DNA from: an uncultured bacterium
GTDB lineage: Bacteria > Bacillota > Clostridia > Oscillospirales > Oscillospiraceae
Reading direction: 5' to 3'
DNA: 55,615 nt
Assembly: GCA_947073515.1 (NCBI GenBank)
Contig: CAMTMC010000011.1
Span: 1 to 55,615, forward strand
The notes beneath the pieces are model-generated. The model did not search any database. It saw only the letters and a list, made by a program, of their open reading frames with translations, and was not told the origin of the DNA. How positions within the stretch are numbered: position 1 is the stretch's first letter; every line of letters begins with the position of its first letter. Both the position numbers and the translations under genes were made by a program. Shown here in pieces: positions 44,417 to 52,929 of this stretch.

Positions 44417-45397
44417 ATGCACATTTTGTCTATCCTTTTCCCGCCTGGAAATACCAGCCGCCGCCAGTGGGTACTCACTTTTTTGGCGGTCTTCGCCATC
44501 ATCATTCCAAGCGCCTATTTGGGCCGGGATGTCATTACCCCCGCAATCGCCCAGGCCCAGGCGGAGGAGAGAGGGCTGGATACCTCCTCTGGGCCAACGG
44601 GGAATTGGGAATACTGGTCCCTGTATCGAAGGACCCAGGCGCTTTGCACGGGTTGGTGCGCCGCCGGCGGGGTGGTCTTGGGAATCGGCCTTTGTATGTC
44701 CTTGGAACATCTGCTGGAGAAGCGGGACCGCCGGATGGCTCTGCCCCGGAACGACCTGGAACGGTGGATTCTAGGCACCTATGCCAATTTCGCCCTTTAC
44801 TATGGCAACGTTCCAGAGAGAATGGAAGAGAAGGGGCCGATGAAGTTCCTGTCACGCCGGGCGAACCGGGACGCTGTCTGGACATACAACCCCAATACAC
44901 CGCTGTATCTGGGCGGCAGGCCCCGGGATGAGGAGAACCAGAAGATGGCGGCTCAGGACTTGAAAGACTCCTGGAATATAAACGGCCTCCAGGGGCTGCT
45001 GGACGTGGTGGAGTACATGAGCGCCGGAGAGGGGCTGGCACAGTGCGGGGATCAGGCCGGGCGGGCCTGGCAGCTGTGCCGGTCTGCCCAGCTGCTGGGG
45101 CTGGCCTATCTGGCGGGCTGGCTGAGCCGGGAGGAGATGGTCAGCCGCTCCTGCCTTGTGGGAAAAACAATCCAGGGGACGTTCCGGGACTGGGAGGAAA
45201 TGAATGACAGCTATATGGCTGGCTATGAGCGCTGGGCGAGGCGGAATCGATTGTCTCAGGGCATGATTCAGGCCCGCCAGCGTATTCAGCGGGACCTTCA
45301 GAGCAGAAAAGACAGCCCTTACCGCCTGCCTTGGCTCTTGAATCTGGAGCCGTCCTACTGGGTCCGAAGAGGGAAAATGGAGAGAGATTTGGGGTGA
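44417..45397 (+). CDS. membrane-anchored DUF1266-like protein
   Basis: The chosen ATG is preceded by a weak AGGGGG and gives 326 residues. Two hydrophobic segments (about 18-38, WVLTFLAVFAIIIPSAYL; about 75-98, GWCAAGGVVLGIGLCMSLEH) anchor it. The cytoplasmic part has SWNINGLQGLLDVVEYM, WQLCRSAQLLGLAYLAGWLS and WEEMNDSYMAGYERW, the pattern of DUF1266 proteins found near secretion or polymorphic-toxin loci. No catalytic residues are known. It interrupts the usual infB-rbfA junction and is followed by another unknown gene. Confidence 0.7.
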   Translation: MHILSILFPPGNTSRRQWVLTFLAVFAIIIPSAYLGRDVITPAIAQAQAEERGLDTSSGPTGNWEYWSLYRRTQALCTGWCAAGGVVLGIGLCMSLEHLLEKRDRRMALPRNDLERWILGTYANFALYYGNVPERMEEKGPMKFLSRRANRDAVWTYNPNTPLYLGGRPRDEENQKMAAQDLKDSWNINGLQGLLDVVEYMSAGEGLAQCGDQAGRAWQLCRSAQLLGLAYLAGWLSREEMVSRSCLVGKTIQGTFRDWEEMNDSYMAGYERWARRNRLSQGMIQARQRIQRDLQSRKDSPYRLPWLLNLEPSYWVRRGKMERDLG

Positions 45398-45409
45398 GGA
45401 GGGCTTTGC

Positions 45410-45745
45410 GTGAGCCGTGTCTATGTTTTGGCCTCCGACAAGCCGCTGACAGGGATGGTCGAGCTGAACTACTACCGCCGGGCGGTGGAGGAGCTGGGCT
45501 ATCCCATGCGGCCCTGCCGGTATGAGTTTACGCTGGAAAATAAGGAAACGGATTTTAGGAATCTGCGGAGTTATTTAGAGAGAAACTTTTCAGCGGGAGA
45601 GACCCTGGAGCTGTGGAGCGTCTGGGTAGGGGACGTGAATCAAACATGCCCGCCCCGGTTCCGGGGCCGGCTGGCGGACTTTGACCGGGAGGCGCTGGAA
45701 CAGTTTTTGACCTCGGAGGAGCTGTGTTTTACCATTACAGTGTAA
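45410..45745 (+). CDS. hypothetical protein
   Basis: The start is GTG behind TGAGGAGGGCTTTGC, giving 111 residues (SRVYVLASDKPLTGMVEL). The middle has YEFTLENKETDFRNLRSYLE and the end LEQFLTSEELCFTITV. I do not recognise the family; similar small proteins often follow DUF1266-like genes, and the 12-bp gap suggests co-translation with it. rbfA begins 11 bp downstream. Confidence 0.65.
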   Translation: MSRVYVLASDKPLTGMVELNYYRRAVEELGYPMRPCRYEFTLENKETDFRNLRSYLERNFSAGETLELWSVWVGDVNQTCPPRFRGRLADFDREALEQFLTSEELCFTITV

Positions 45746-45756
45746 AGGAGAAAGCT

Positions 45757-46143
45757 ATGGCAAGCAATCGAATGGGACGGATCAACGAGGAGGTCCAGCG
45801 GGAGCTGGCCGCCCTGATCCCCACAGTAAAAGATCCCCGGGTGACGGGGATGATCTCGGTGACGGCGGTGGACGTGACCCCGGATTTGAAATTCGCGAAG
45901 GTGTATATCTCCGCGCTGGACAAAGGGGACAGCGAGCAGGTGCTGAAGGGACTGAAGTCCGCCGGGGGGTACCTCCGCCGGGAGCTGGGCCGCTCCCTGA
46001 AGCTACGGGCTACCCCAGAGCTCACCTTTGTCCGGGACGACTCCATCGACAAGGGGGCCCATATCCTGGGTATGCTCCGGGACCCCAGCGTGGTCAAGCC
46101 GGAGAACCCGGCCAACTCCCATATCATCCTGGACGAGGAGTGA
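45757..46143 (+). CDS. rbfA: 30S ribosome-binding factor A
   Basis: This 128-residue protein acts in late 16S rRNA maturation. The chosen ATG lies behind AAAGGAGAAAGCT. The KH-like fold has RMGRINEEVQRELAALIPTV, DPRVTGMISVTAVDVTPDLK, FAKVYISALDK and the C-terminal LRATPELTFVRDDSIDKGAH. It stands in the normal infB-rbfA-nrnA-truB order except for the two genes inserted before it. Confidence 0.95.
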   Translation: MASNRMGRINEEVQRELAALIPTVKDPRVTGMISVTAVDVTPDLKFAKVYISALDKGDSEQVLKGLKSAGGYLRRELGRSLKLRATPELTFVRDDSIDKGAHILGMLRDPSVVKPENPANSHIILDEE

Positions 46144-46149
46144 CAAGCT

Positions 46150-47097
46150 ATGACAGCAGCCCAGGCGGCCGCCTTTTTGACGGCCCATGACAACTATCTG
46201 ATCCTGACCCATGTGCGCCCCGATGGGGACACCATCGGCTGCGCCGCCGGCCTGTGCCGGGCTTTGCGGCAAATTGGAAAGACGGCCTATGTATTGGAAA
46301 ACCCCCAGGCCACCAGCCTGTTTACCCCCTATTTCTCCGGCCTCACCGCCCCGGAGGGCTACACGCCGGAGACGGTGGTGAGCACGGACATCGCCGCCCG
46401 GGGGCTGTTCCCGGAGAATGCCCAGGCCTATCTGGAGCGGGTGGACTTGGCCATCGACCACCACCCCTCCCAGGAGTTTTTCGCCCGGGAGACCTGCCTG
46501 GACAGCAAAAAAGCCGCCTGCGGGGAGCTGGTGTATGAGATTGTACAACAGCTGTGTCCGCTGACCCCGGAGATCGGGGAGGCCCTCTATGTGGCGGTCT
46601 CCACCGACTGCGGCTGCTTTGTGTACAGCAACACCAGCCCCGGCACCCACCGGGTGGCGGCGGCCCTCATGGAGTCCGGCTTTGACCCCTACCCGGTGAA
46701 CCGGAAGTTTTTCCGGACAAAATCCTTCAAGCGCCTGAAGCTGGAGGGGATGCTGGCCGCCGGGATGGAGCTGCTGGACGGAGGGGAGACCGCCATCGTC
46801 TCCCTCACTCTGGAGATGCTGGCCCAGGTGGGGGCGGAGGAGCGGGACATCGACGACATCTCCGCCTTTGTGGGACAGGTGGAGGGGGTCAGGAACGGGA
46901 TCACCCTCCGGGAACTGCGGCCCGGCGTGGTGAAGCTGTCCCTGCGCTCTGATCCCGGCGATTTGAACGCCAGCGCCGTGTGCGGCCTGCTGGGGGGCGG
47001 AGGCCACGCCGCCGCCGCTGGCGCCACCGTGGAGGGCGACATGGCGGCGGCCCGGCTGGCTGTCCTGGACGCCATCCGGCGGGTTCGAGAAAGCTAG
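46150..47097 (+). CDS. nrnA: DHH-family nanoRNase/pAp phosphatase
   Basis: This 315-residue enzyme degrades short RNA oligonucleotides and pAp. Catalytic motifs are THVRPDGDTIG (first Asp pair), LAIDHHPSQ (DHH) and the DHHA1 domain with LGGGGHAAAAGATVEG (GGGH substrate site) near the C-terminus. It starts 7 bp after rbfA and ends 13 bp before truB. Confidence 0.94.
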   Translation: MTAAQAAAFLTAHDNYLILTHVRPDGDTIGCAAGLCRALRQIGKTAYVLENPQATSLFTPYFSGLTAPEGYTPETVVSTDIAARGLFPENAQAYLERVDLAIDHHPSQEFFARETCLDSKKAACGELVYEIVQQLCPLTPEIGEALYVAVSTDCGCFVYSNTSPGTHRVAAALMESGFDPYPVNRKFFRTKSFKRLKLEGMLAAGMELLDGGETAIVSLTLEMLAQVGAEERDIDDISAFVGQVEGVRNGITLRELRPGVVKLSLRSDPGDLNASAVCGLLGGGGHAAAAGATVEGDMAAARLAVLDAIRRVRES

Positions 47098-47109
47098 GAG
47101 GCCTGATGG

Positions 47110-47976
47110 ATGCCCAACGGAATAATCGTCATTGACAAGCCCCAGGGATGGACCTCCATGGATGTGTGCGCCAAGCTGCGGGGCGTTTTCCATGAGAAAC
47201 GGGTGGGCCACGCCGGAACCCTGGACCCCATGGCCACCGGGGTGCTGCCCGTGTTTTTGGGCCGGGCCACCCGGGCGGTGGAGTTCGCCGATAAATCCGA
47301 TAAGGAGTATATCGCTGAATTAAAACTGGGAGTTATCACCAACACCCAGGACACCAGCGGCGAGACACTGGAGGAGCGCCCCGTCCAGGCCGGACGGGAA
47401 CAGCTGGAGGAAGTCCTGGAGCAGTTCCGGGGGGAGATCCTCCAGATCCCCCCCATGTACTCCGCCATCAAGATCAACGGGAAAAAGCTCTACGAGCTGG
47501 CCCGGAAGGGCCGTGAAGTGGAACGGCCTGCCAGGGCGGTCAACATTAAATCCCTGGAAATACTGGGACAGCAAGGGAAAGATCTTTACACAATTAAGGC
47601 CCGCTGCACCAAGGGGACCTACATCCGCACCCTGTGCCACGACATCGGCCAGGCCATGGGCTGCGGGGGGTGTATGGCCTCCCTGCGGCGGACTATGGCG
47701 GCGGGCTTCACCCTGGAGGACGCCGTGACATTGGAGGAAATTCAGGCCGCCGCTGACCCCGCCGCCCTCCTACTGCCGGTGGACGACTATTTCAAAGCCC
47801 TCCCGGCCTGTACCATCCGGGGCAAGGCCCTGTTCCGGGCGAAGAACGGCAACCCCTTCCTCTGGGAGCTGCCCGACGGCGATTACCGGGTCTACGGCCC
47901 GGAGGGGGAGTTCCTCCTGCTGGGCCGGTGCGAGGGGGGCGTAGTGGCCACCATCAAGAGCTTTTTTGAGGTGTGA
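47110..47976 (+). CDS. truB: tRNA pseudouridine(55) synthase
   Basis: This 288-residue enzyme makes pseudouridine 55 in tRNA. GIIVIDKPQGWTSMDVCAKL and VGHAGTLDPMATGVLPV (catalytic Asp) lead, then YSAIKINGKKLYELARKG and the thumb; TKGTYIRTLCHDIGQAMG is the family motif. The C-terminal PUA-like part is short. Seven bases separate it from ribF. Confidence 0.96.
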   Translation: MPNGIIVIDKPQGWTSMDVCAKLRGVFHEKRVGHAGTLDPMATGVLPVFLGRATRAVEFADKSDKEYIAELKLGVITNTQDTSGETLEERPVQAGREQLEEVLEQFRGEILQIPPMYSAIKINGKKLYELARKGREVERPARAVNIKSLEILGQQGKDLYTIKARCTKGTYIRTLCHDIGQAMGCGGCMASLRRTMAAGFTLEDAVTLEEIQAAADPAALLLPVDDYFKALPACTIRGKALFRAKNGNPFLWELPDGDYRVYGPEGEFLLLGRCEGGVVATIKSFFEV

Positions 47977-47982
47977 TGTTCC

Positions 47983-48888
47983 ATGGAAAAACAACGCAGA
48001 GTCATCGCCCTGGGTTTTTTTGACGGGGTACATCTGGGCCACGGCGCCCTGCTCCGGGCGGTGGGGACAGCCGCCGGCCGGCTGGACGCCGTCCCCTGCG
48101 CCTTTACCTTCGACCGCCAGCCCGCCGCCGCCATCACCGGTTCCCAGGTGCCCCTGCTGTCCAGCGTGGAGGACCGTATCTGGCTCATGCGGAAGTGGTA
48201 CGGGATCCAGGAGGTCATTGTGGCCTCCTTCGATGCCATGCAGCGCATGGGCTGGGAGGATTTTATCTCCCAGTACCTGGTGGGGGAGCTGGGGGCGGTC
48301 CACGTGGTGGCCGGCCATGACTTCCACTTCGGCTACATGGGCAAAGGGAATCCCCAGCGCCTCCAGGACAAGTGCCGGGAGCTGGGGGTGGGCTGTGACA
48401 TCGTGGGCCGGGTGGAGCGGGACGGGATTACCATCTCCTCCACCTACGTCCGCAACCTGGTGGCCCAGGGGGAGATGGAGCGGGCCAACCAGTTTTTGGG
48501 CCACCCCCATATCCTCACCCAGCAGGTGACCCACGGCAAGAAGATCGGCAGCTCCGCCCTGGGCTTTCCCACAGTAAACCTCCAGGTGCCGCCGGGGGTC
48601 ATCGTCCCGGCGTTCGGGGTGTACGCCTCCCGGGTGTGGTTCGACGGCCAGTGCCGCCCCGCCGTCACCAACGTGGGGGTCCGGCCCACCGTGGCGGACA
48701 ACGACGGCCGGGTGACGGTGGAGGGGTTCCTGCTGGACTTTGACGGCGACCTGTACGGCCGGCAGGTGCGTATGGAGTTCTACCGCTTCCTGCGGGGGGA
48801 GCGGAAGTTCCCCTCCCTGGAGGAGCTGGCGGCGGAGATCGGCCGCAACGCCCAGCAGACCCGGGATTACTTCAAGCGAATTTCCTAA
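47983..48888 (+). CDS. ribF: bifunctional riboflavin kinase/FAD synthetase
   Basis: This 301-residue enzyme makes FMN and FAD from riboflavin. The N-terminal nucleotidyltransferase has ALGFFDGVHLGHGALL and GHDFHFGYMGKGNP. The C-terminal flavokinase has GKKIGSSALGFPTVNLQVPP, YASRVWFDG, NVGVRPTV and RMEFYRFLRGERKFPSLEEL. It is the last gene of the translation operon; ribF behind truB is common in Firmicutes. Confidence 0.96.
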   Translation: MEKQRRVIALGFFDGVHLGHGALLRAVGTAAGRLDAVPCAFTFDRQPAAAITGSQVPLLSSVEDRIWLMRKWYGIQEVIVASFDAMQRMGWEDFISQYLVGELGAVHVVAGHDFHFGYMGKGNPQRLQDKCRELGVGCDIVGRVERDGITISSTYVRNLVAQGEMERANQFLGHPHILTQQVTHGKKIGSSALGFPTVNLQVPPGVIVPAFGVYASRVWFDGQCRPAVTNVGVRPTVADNDGRVTVEGFLLDFDGDLYGRQVRMEFYRFLRGERKFPSLEELAAEIGRNAQQTRDYFKRIS

Positions 48889-48951
48889 AATTTGCCAGGA
48901 GGCATAGGTTTGGGCTGATGTGGGCAATCCCTGAAGCAGGATTAAGCAATC

Positions 48952-50364
48952 ATGCCCGGCTCCCGGGAGGGAGAGAAAGGACTGCGGGGTTTTATGGGAT
49001 TTTTTTATCTTCTGCACCATGACCAGCACGCCAGATATGACAGGATGTTCCGTTTCCTGTGGATCTATGTCCTGCTCCTGGGGGTGGCGGGATTCCTGCT
49101 GGACACGCCGGAGAACATCGTCAGGGGCCTGGTGGAGATTGTGACCACTGAGGACGCCCTCATTACCGACTACGTGCTGGTGGCCGGGCCGGGGGCGGCC
49201 CTGGTCAACTCCGCCCTGGTCACCGCCATCAGCATCTGCGTGCTCTACCTGTCCAAGGACGTGCTCAACGGCATGACGCTGGTGGTGATCGGCCTGATGT
49301 CAGGCTTCTCCCTCTTTGGGAAGAATTTTGTCAACATCTGGCCCATCCTCCTGGGCGGCTGGCTCTACCCTAAGCTGCGGAAGGAGCCCATCGGCAGCTA
49401 CGCCAACGTGGCCCTGATGGCCACCGCCCTGTCCCCGGTGGTGAGCTATATCTCCCTGGACAACGGCTGGGGCAACCCCCTGCTGGGGATGGCGGTGGGG
49501 CTGGTGATCGGCTTCATCATGCCCCCGCTGGCGGGGTATACATACCGGATCCAGAACGGTATGAACCTATATAACGTGGGCTTCGCCTGCGGCCTGGTGG
49601 CCCTGATCTGCGTCCCCCTCATTTCCTCCCTGGGGGCGGCGCCCACCCTGCGCTACTGCTGGGCCACCGGCTATAACCAGACCTTCGGCGTGGTGCTGGG
49701 GGTACAGTGTACAGGGCTGATCCTCAGCGGCCTGTTTTTCAGTAAAAAACCCACCTGGGCCGCCTGGGCGGGCTACCGCCGGCTGCTCCTTACCAGCGGC
49801 CGGGCCCCCAGCGACTACCTGCGTATGTTCGGCCCCGCCCCGGTGCTCATCAATACCGGGGTCAACGGCCTGATCGCCATGGCCCTGATCCTGGCGGTGG
49901 GGGGCGACCTGAACGGCCCCACCGTGGGGGCCATCATGACTATCATGGGCTTCTCCGCCTTTGGCAAGCACGCCTTCAACATCATACCGGTGATGGCCGG
50001 GGTGGTACTGGGAGGCCAGCTGATGAGCTGGGGGCTGGATGACAACAGTGTCCAGCTGGCCTGCCTGTTCTGCACCACCCTGGCCCCCATCTCCGGCTAC
50101 TTCGGCTGGCCCTACGGGGTGCTGGCGGGTTTTCTCCACTCGTCAGTGGTGCTGTTCACCAGCTCGCCGGTGGCGGGGATGAACCTGTACAACAACGGCT
50201 TCTCCGGCGGACTGGTGGCCATTGTCCTGTACCCCACCATCATCGCCATTGCCCAGCACCGCAAGCCGGTGCTTCAGGACGAGGACTACTTCGACCAGCT
50301 GGAGCACGACGAGCCGGTGATGCCCCCCGAGCCCCACGAGATCAGCGAGGAGCGGGAGGAGTAA
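48952..50364 (+). CDS. DUF1576-family membrane protein
   Basis: The 470-residue reading has about 11 hydrophobic segments and an acidic C-terminal tail (DQLEHDEPVMPPEPHEISEE). It contains an internal repeat: GFSLFGKNFVNIWPILLGG and NGMNLYNVGFACGLVA in the first half match GFSAFGKHAFNIIPVMAGV and AGMNLYNNGFSGGLVA in the second, so it is probably a two-fold inverted-topology transporter-like fold. The family is of unknown function. The ATG at 48952 has AGGA ten bases upstream; a later ATG (48994) is possible. The gene stands alone on the plus strand, facing spmB. Confidence 0.8.
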   Translation: MPGSREGEKGLRGFMGFFYLLHHDQHARYDRMFRFLWIYVLLLGVAGFLLDTPENIVRGLVEIVTTEDALITDYVLVAGPGAALVNSALVTAISICVLYLSKDVLNGMTLVVIGLMSGFSLFGKNFVNIWPILLGGWLYPKLRKEPIGSYANVALMATALSPVVSYISLDNGWGNPLLGMAVGLVIGFIMPPLAGYTYRIQNGMNLYNVGFACGLVALICVPLISSLGAAPTLRYCWATGYNQTFGVVLGVQCTGLILSGLFFSKKPTWAAWAGYRRLLLTSGRAPSDYLRMFGPAPVLINTGVNGLIAMALILAVGGDLNGPTVGAIMTIMGFSAFGKHAFNIIPVMAGVVLGGQLMSWGLDDNSVQLACLFCTTLAPISGYFGWPYGVLAGFLHSSVVLFTSSPVAGMNLYNNGFSGGLVAIVLYPTIIAIAQHRKPVLQDEDYFDQLEHDEPVMPPEPHEISEEREE

Positions 50365-50395
50365 AGGAAGTGTCCAAACCACGGAGATTTGATTG

Positions 50396-50426
50396 GGGTT
50401 TCCCCCGCCTCTGGCGGGGGAAACCC
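50396..50426. other. 14-bp perfect hairpin after the DUF1576 gene
   Basis: GGGTTTCCCCCGCC-TCT-GGCGGGGGAAACCC lies 32 bp after the stop. There is no U-tract on either strand; weak terminator or stability element. Confidence 0.5.
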
Positions 50427-50482
50427 GTCAATGAATCTTCTTGGCGGGCACTCCTGGTTAGAGTTTGCGGGGGAGGTTTCAG

Positions 50483-50520
50483 AGAAAAAGCGGCTGTTTT
50501 CCCACTGGAAAACAGCCGCT
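50483..50520 (-). terminator. terminator of the spmA-spmB operon
   Basis: AGCGGCTGTTTTCC pairs with GGAAAACAGCCGCT around CACT (50489-50520); on the minus strand it is followed by TTTTCTC. It may also block plus-strand read-through from the DUF1576 gene. Confidence 0.75.
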
Positions 50521-50538
50521 GTGCCATGGCCCGGAGGG

Positions 50539-51057
50539 TCAGAACAGCAGGGATACCGCCCAGGCGGCGGCCAGGAACCCGGTGAGGTCGGCGCACAGGG
50601 CGGCGGGGACGGCGTACCGGGTCCGGGTGATACCCACGGCGCCGAAGTAGACGGCGATGGTGTAGAAGGTGGTCTCGGTGGAGCCCAGCATCACCGCCGC
50701 CGTCCGCCCCAGCTGGGAGTCCGGCCCGTAGGTGGAGATGAGCTCCGCCCCCACCCCCAGGGCGGCGGAGCCGCTGATGGGCCGCACCAGCATCAGAGGC
50801 AGCAGCTCAGAGGGCAGGCCCAATTTGTCCAGCACAGGGGAGAGGGCCACGGCCAGCAGCTCCAGCGCCCCGGAGGCCCGGAGCATATACACCGCCGTCA
50901 TCAGCCCAACCAGGGCGGGCACAATGCGGACCAGGGTCTCCAGGCCGCTCCCCGCCCCCTGGACCAGGGCGGAGTAAACATCCACCCGCCGGCCGGCGGC
51001 GTACAGGGCGATCCCGCCGATGGTCAGGGGGACGATCATGGTAAACAGCAGATCCAT
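50539..51057 (-). CDS. spmB: spore maturation protein B
   Basis: This 172-residue membrane protein has several hydrophobic segments and the family pattern SGLETLVRIVPALVGLMTAV, PSELLPLMLVRPISGSAALG and MLGSTETTFYTIAVYFGAVG. SpmA and SpmB act in spore core dehydration in Bacillus and Clostridium. It begins directly after the spmA stop, so translation is coupled. It is good evidence that the organism is an endospore former. Confidence 0.93.
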   Translation of the reverse strand: MDLLFTMIVPLTIGGIALYAAGRRVDVYSALVQGAGSGLETLVRIVPALVGLMTAVYMLRASGALELLAVALSPVLDKLGLPSELLPLMLVRPISGSAALGVGAELISTYGPDSQLGRTAAVMLGSTETTFYTIAVYFGAVGITRTRYAVPAALCADLTGFLAAAWAVSLLF

Positions 51058-51058
51058 C

Positions 51059-51637
51059 TCAGTCCCTCCACACCTTGGAAAGCAGCCGGCACATCACAAC
51101 GCCCGCGCCCACGGAGAGGGCGGAGGCCAGCCAGGTGGCCGGCAGGATGTCAAAGGGGGCGGCACTCCCCGCCGCCGCCCGCACCGAGGCCACTGTGGTG
51201 GGGATCAGCTGGATGGAGGCGGTGTTGCACACCACCAGCATGCACAGGCTGTCAGAGGCCACGCCGGGGCTCCTCCGGGCCATCCGGCGGGCGGCCTCCA
51301 GCCCCAGGGGGGTGGCGGCGTTCCCCAGCCCCAGCAGGTTGGCGGAAACGTTGGCGGAGACGCTGTCCATAATCCCCTGGTCCCCGGCCACCTGGGGGAA
51401 CAGCAGCCTCAGCGCCGGCCGCAGCAGGCGGGAGAGCTTGTCAGCCAGCCCGGAGCGGCGCATGACCTCCATCACCCCCGTCCACAGGCACAGCATCCCA
51501 GCAATGGACAGGGACAGCTCCACCGCCGCCGACGCCCCCTCCACCGCCGCAGCGGCCACTTCCGGCCCCCGGCCAGTGGCCAGGCCGCACAAAATGGACA
51601 CCACAATCATCCCTGTCCAGATTACCGTCATGGTCAA
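51059..51637 (-). CDS. spmA: spore maturation protein A
   Basis: This 192-residue membrane protein has MEVMRRSGLADKLSRLLRPA, VSANVSANLLGLGNAATPLG and NTASIQLIPTTVASVRAAAG, the nucleoside-recognition-like (Gate) repeats of SpmA. The TTG at 51637 sits 5 bases after AGAGGTGAT and is preferred; the ATG two codons later is 11 bases away. The promoter was not identified; a sporulation sigma-factor promoter would be expected. Confidence 0.92.
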   Translation of the reverse strand: MTMTVIWTGMIVVSILCGLATGRGPEVAAAAVEGASAAVELSLSIAGMLCLWTGVMEVMRRSGLADKLSRLLRPALRLLFPQVAGDQGIMDSVSANVSANLLGLGNAATPLGLEAARRMARRSPGVASDSLCMLVVCNTASIQLIPTTVASVRAAAGSAAPFDILPATWLASALSVGAGVVMCRLLSKVWRD

Positions 51638-51784
51638 GATCCATCACCTCTTTTGTCCATGGATACGGCCCCAGCTGGAAAAACATGTATGCTGTGACGG
51701 TAAAATTTACAGAAAAATCCAGCCCAAAACCGCTTTCGGTCGAAATTTCTACATTTTTTCCCCTAAATTGTCCCAAATTGATAG

Positions 51785-51813
51785 TTGACACGATATTTTT
51801 TTGTCGGTAAAAT
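51785..51813 (+). promoter_or_regulatory. sigma-A promoter of the AbrB-type gene
   Basis: TTGACA (51785-51790), 17-bp spacer, TAAAAT (51808-51813). About 85 bp separate it from the ATG. Confidence 0.75.
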
Positions 51814-51898
51814 AGGGGTGTGAAAAATATTGCTCAAGCCCCCCGCCAAGAAGGGCTTTGATCGTGGTTTTGACACAGATAAAAAGGAGGCACATCAC

Positions 51899-52150
51899 AT
51901 GAAATCTACTGGTATCGTCCGCAAGGTAGACGAGCTGGGCCGTATCGTACTGCCCATTGAATTGCGCCGCACACTGGACATTGAGGAGAAAGACGCCCTG
52001 GAGATCTATATGGACGGCCCGTCCATTGTGCTGAAGAAGTTCCAGCCAGCCTGCATCTTCTGCGACAATGAGAAGGATATCGTGGAGTTCCGGGGGAAGA
52101 ACGTCTGCCCCAGGTGCCTCCAGGAGATGAACGGACTGTTCCGAAAATAA
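51899..52150 (+). CDS. AbrB/SpoVT-type transition-state regulator with CxxC pairs
   Basis: The start is the ATG behind AAAAAGGAGGCACATCAC, giving 83 residues. KSTGIVRKVDELGRIVLPIE, then LRRTLDIEEKDALEIYMDG, is the swapped-hairpin AbrB DNA-binding domain. The C-terminus CIFCDNEKDIVEFRGKNVCP, then RC, adds two Cys pairs, as in many clostridial AbrB homologues, and probably binds zinc. Such proteins repress post-exponential genes; targets here are unknown. It stands close to spmA/spmB but on the other strand. Confidence 0.88.
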   Translation: MKSTGIVRKVDELGRIVLPIELRRTLDIEEKDALEIYMDGPSIVLKKFQPACIFCDNEKDIVEFRGKNVCPRCLQEMNGLFRK

Positions 52151-52179
52151 GGCCCGGCCCCGCCAGGAAGGGGCGCAAA

Positions 52180-52222
52180 AAAGCCCGGGAGAGCGCTGCC
52201 AGCACTCTCCCGGGCTTTTTAT
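52180..52222. terminator. shared terminator between the AbrB-type gene and the secreted-protein gene
   Basis: AAAGCCCGGGAGAG pairs with CTCTCCCGGGCTTT around an 11-base loop, with A-runs upstream and TTTTT downstream. It can end transcription from both sides of this convergent gene pair. Confidence 0.85.
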
Positions 52223-52233
52223 GGTTCTTGCGC

Positions 52234-52872
52234 TCAGGCCTCGGTGAGGGTCAGCCCGGCCAGAACCCAGCCGAACATGGTGTCCTGGGACCGGAGCTCG
52301 GCCTGGAAGGTCATCAGATCGGAGCCGTCCACCAGATAGACCAGGGCGCCTTCCGCCTGGAGCCTGCCGGGGGCGGCGGTAGTATCCCGCACCTGGAGCT
52401 GGGCCAGGTCGTTGCTGCCGCATACCACCTGGTAGCAGCCGTTGGCCCGGTCGTAGGTGAGGCGGTCGGACAGGCCGACGGGCGGGGGGCCCATTTTGGA
52501 CAAATCCAGCCCCAGCGCCGCGGCGTAGTCCTGGGCTACCTCGGCGGGGAAGGCGAGCCAGTCCCCGTCGGGCTGGGAGCGGCTGTCCAGCTGGCCGTAG
52601 AGGGAGAGCATATTGTAAACCGCCTCCCAGGCCAGGGCGGTGTCGCTGGGATCGAAGGTGTCCGCTCCGTGGTTGGACATGGCCAGCACAACCCCGTGGA
52701 GGGCGGGGGACATGACCTCGGCGGCCTCCGCCTGGGCGGGGATGGAGCCGGGGACGTAGTCCTGTGCCTGGCCGGCGGGGGAGGCCTCCTCCACGTCATC
52801 GGCCAAGGCGGTGCTGCTGAAGGGTAAGATCAACAGGGCACAGGCCAGGGCGGTCAATAAGAATTTTTTCAT
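52234..52872 (-). CDS. secreted protein of unknown function
   Basis: The chosen ATG lies behind GGAAAGGAGGTCCCTCAA and gives 212 residues. MKKFLLTALACALLILPFSS, then TALADD, is a signal peptide with a cleavage site near residue 24. The mature part has ALAWEAVYNMLSLYGQLDSR, FPAEVAQDYAAALGLDLSKM and a hydrophilic end with FQAELRSQDTMFGWVLAGLT. I know no family. Two palindromes lie just upstream of its start and may be operators. Confidence 0.65.
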   Translation of the reverse strand: MKKFLLTALACALLILPFSSTALADDVEEASPAGQAQDYVPGSIPAQAEAAEVMSPALHGVVLAMSNHGADTFDPSDTALAWEAVYNMLSLYGQLDSRSQPDGDWLAFPAEVAQDYAAALGLDLSKMGPPPVGLSDRLTYDRANGCYQVVCGSNDLAQLQVRDTTAAPGRLQAEGALVYLVDGSDLMTFQAELRSQDTMFGWVLAGLTLTEA

Positions 52873-52895
52873 TTGAGGGACCTCCTTTCCAGTTT

Positions 52896-52923
52896 GTACA
52901 CTCAGTGTACCACAAGCGCTTGT
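52896..52923. promoter_or_regulatory. tandem palindromes upstream of the secreted-protein gene
   Basis: GTACACT-C-AGTGTAC (52896-52910) and ACAAGCGCTTGT (52912-52923) are two perfect palindromes placed side by side 24-51 bp before the minus-strand start. They look like binding sites for one or two dimeric regulators. Confidence 0.5.
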
Positions 52924-52929
52924 TACCAT

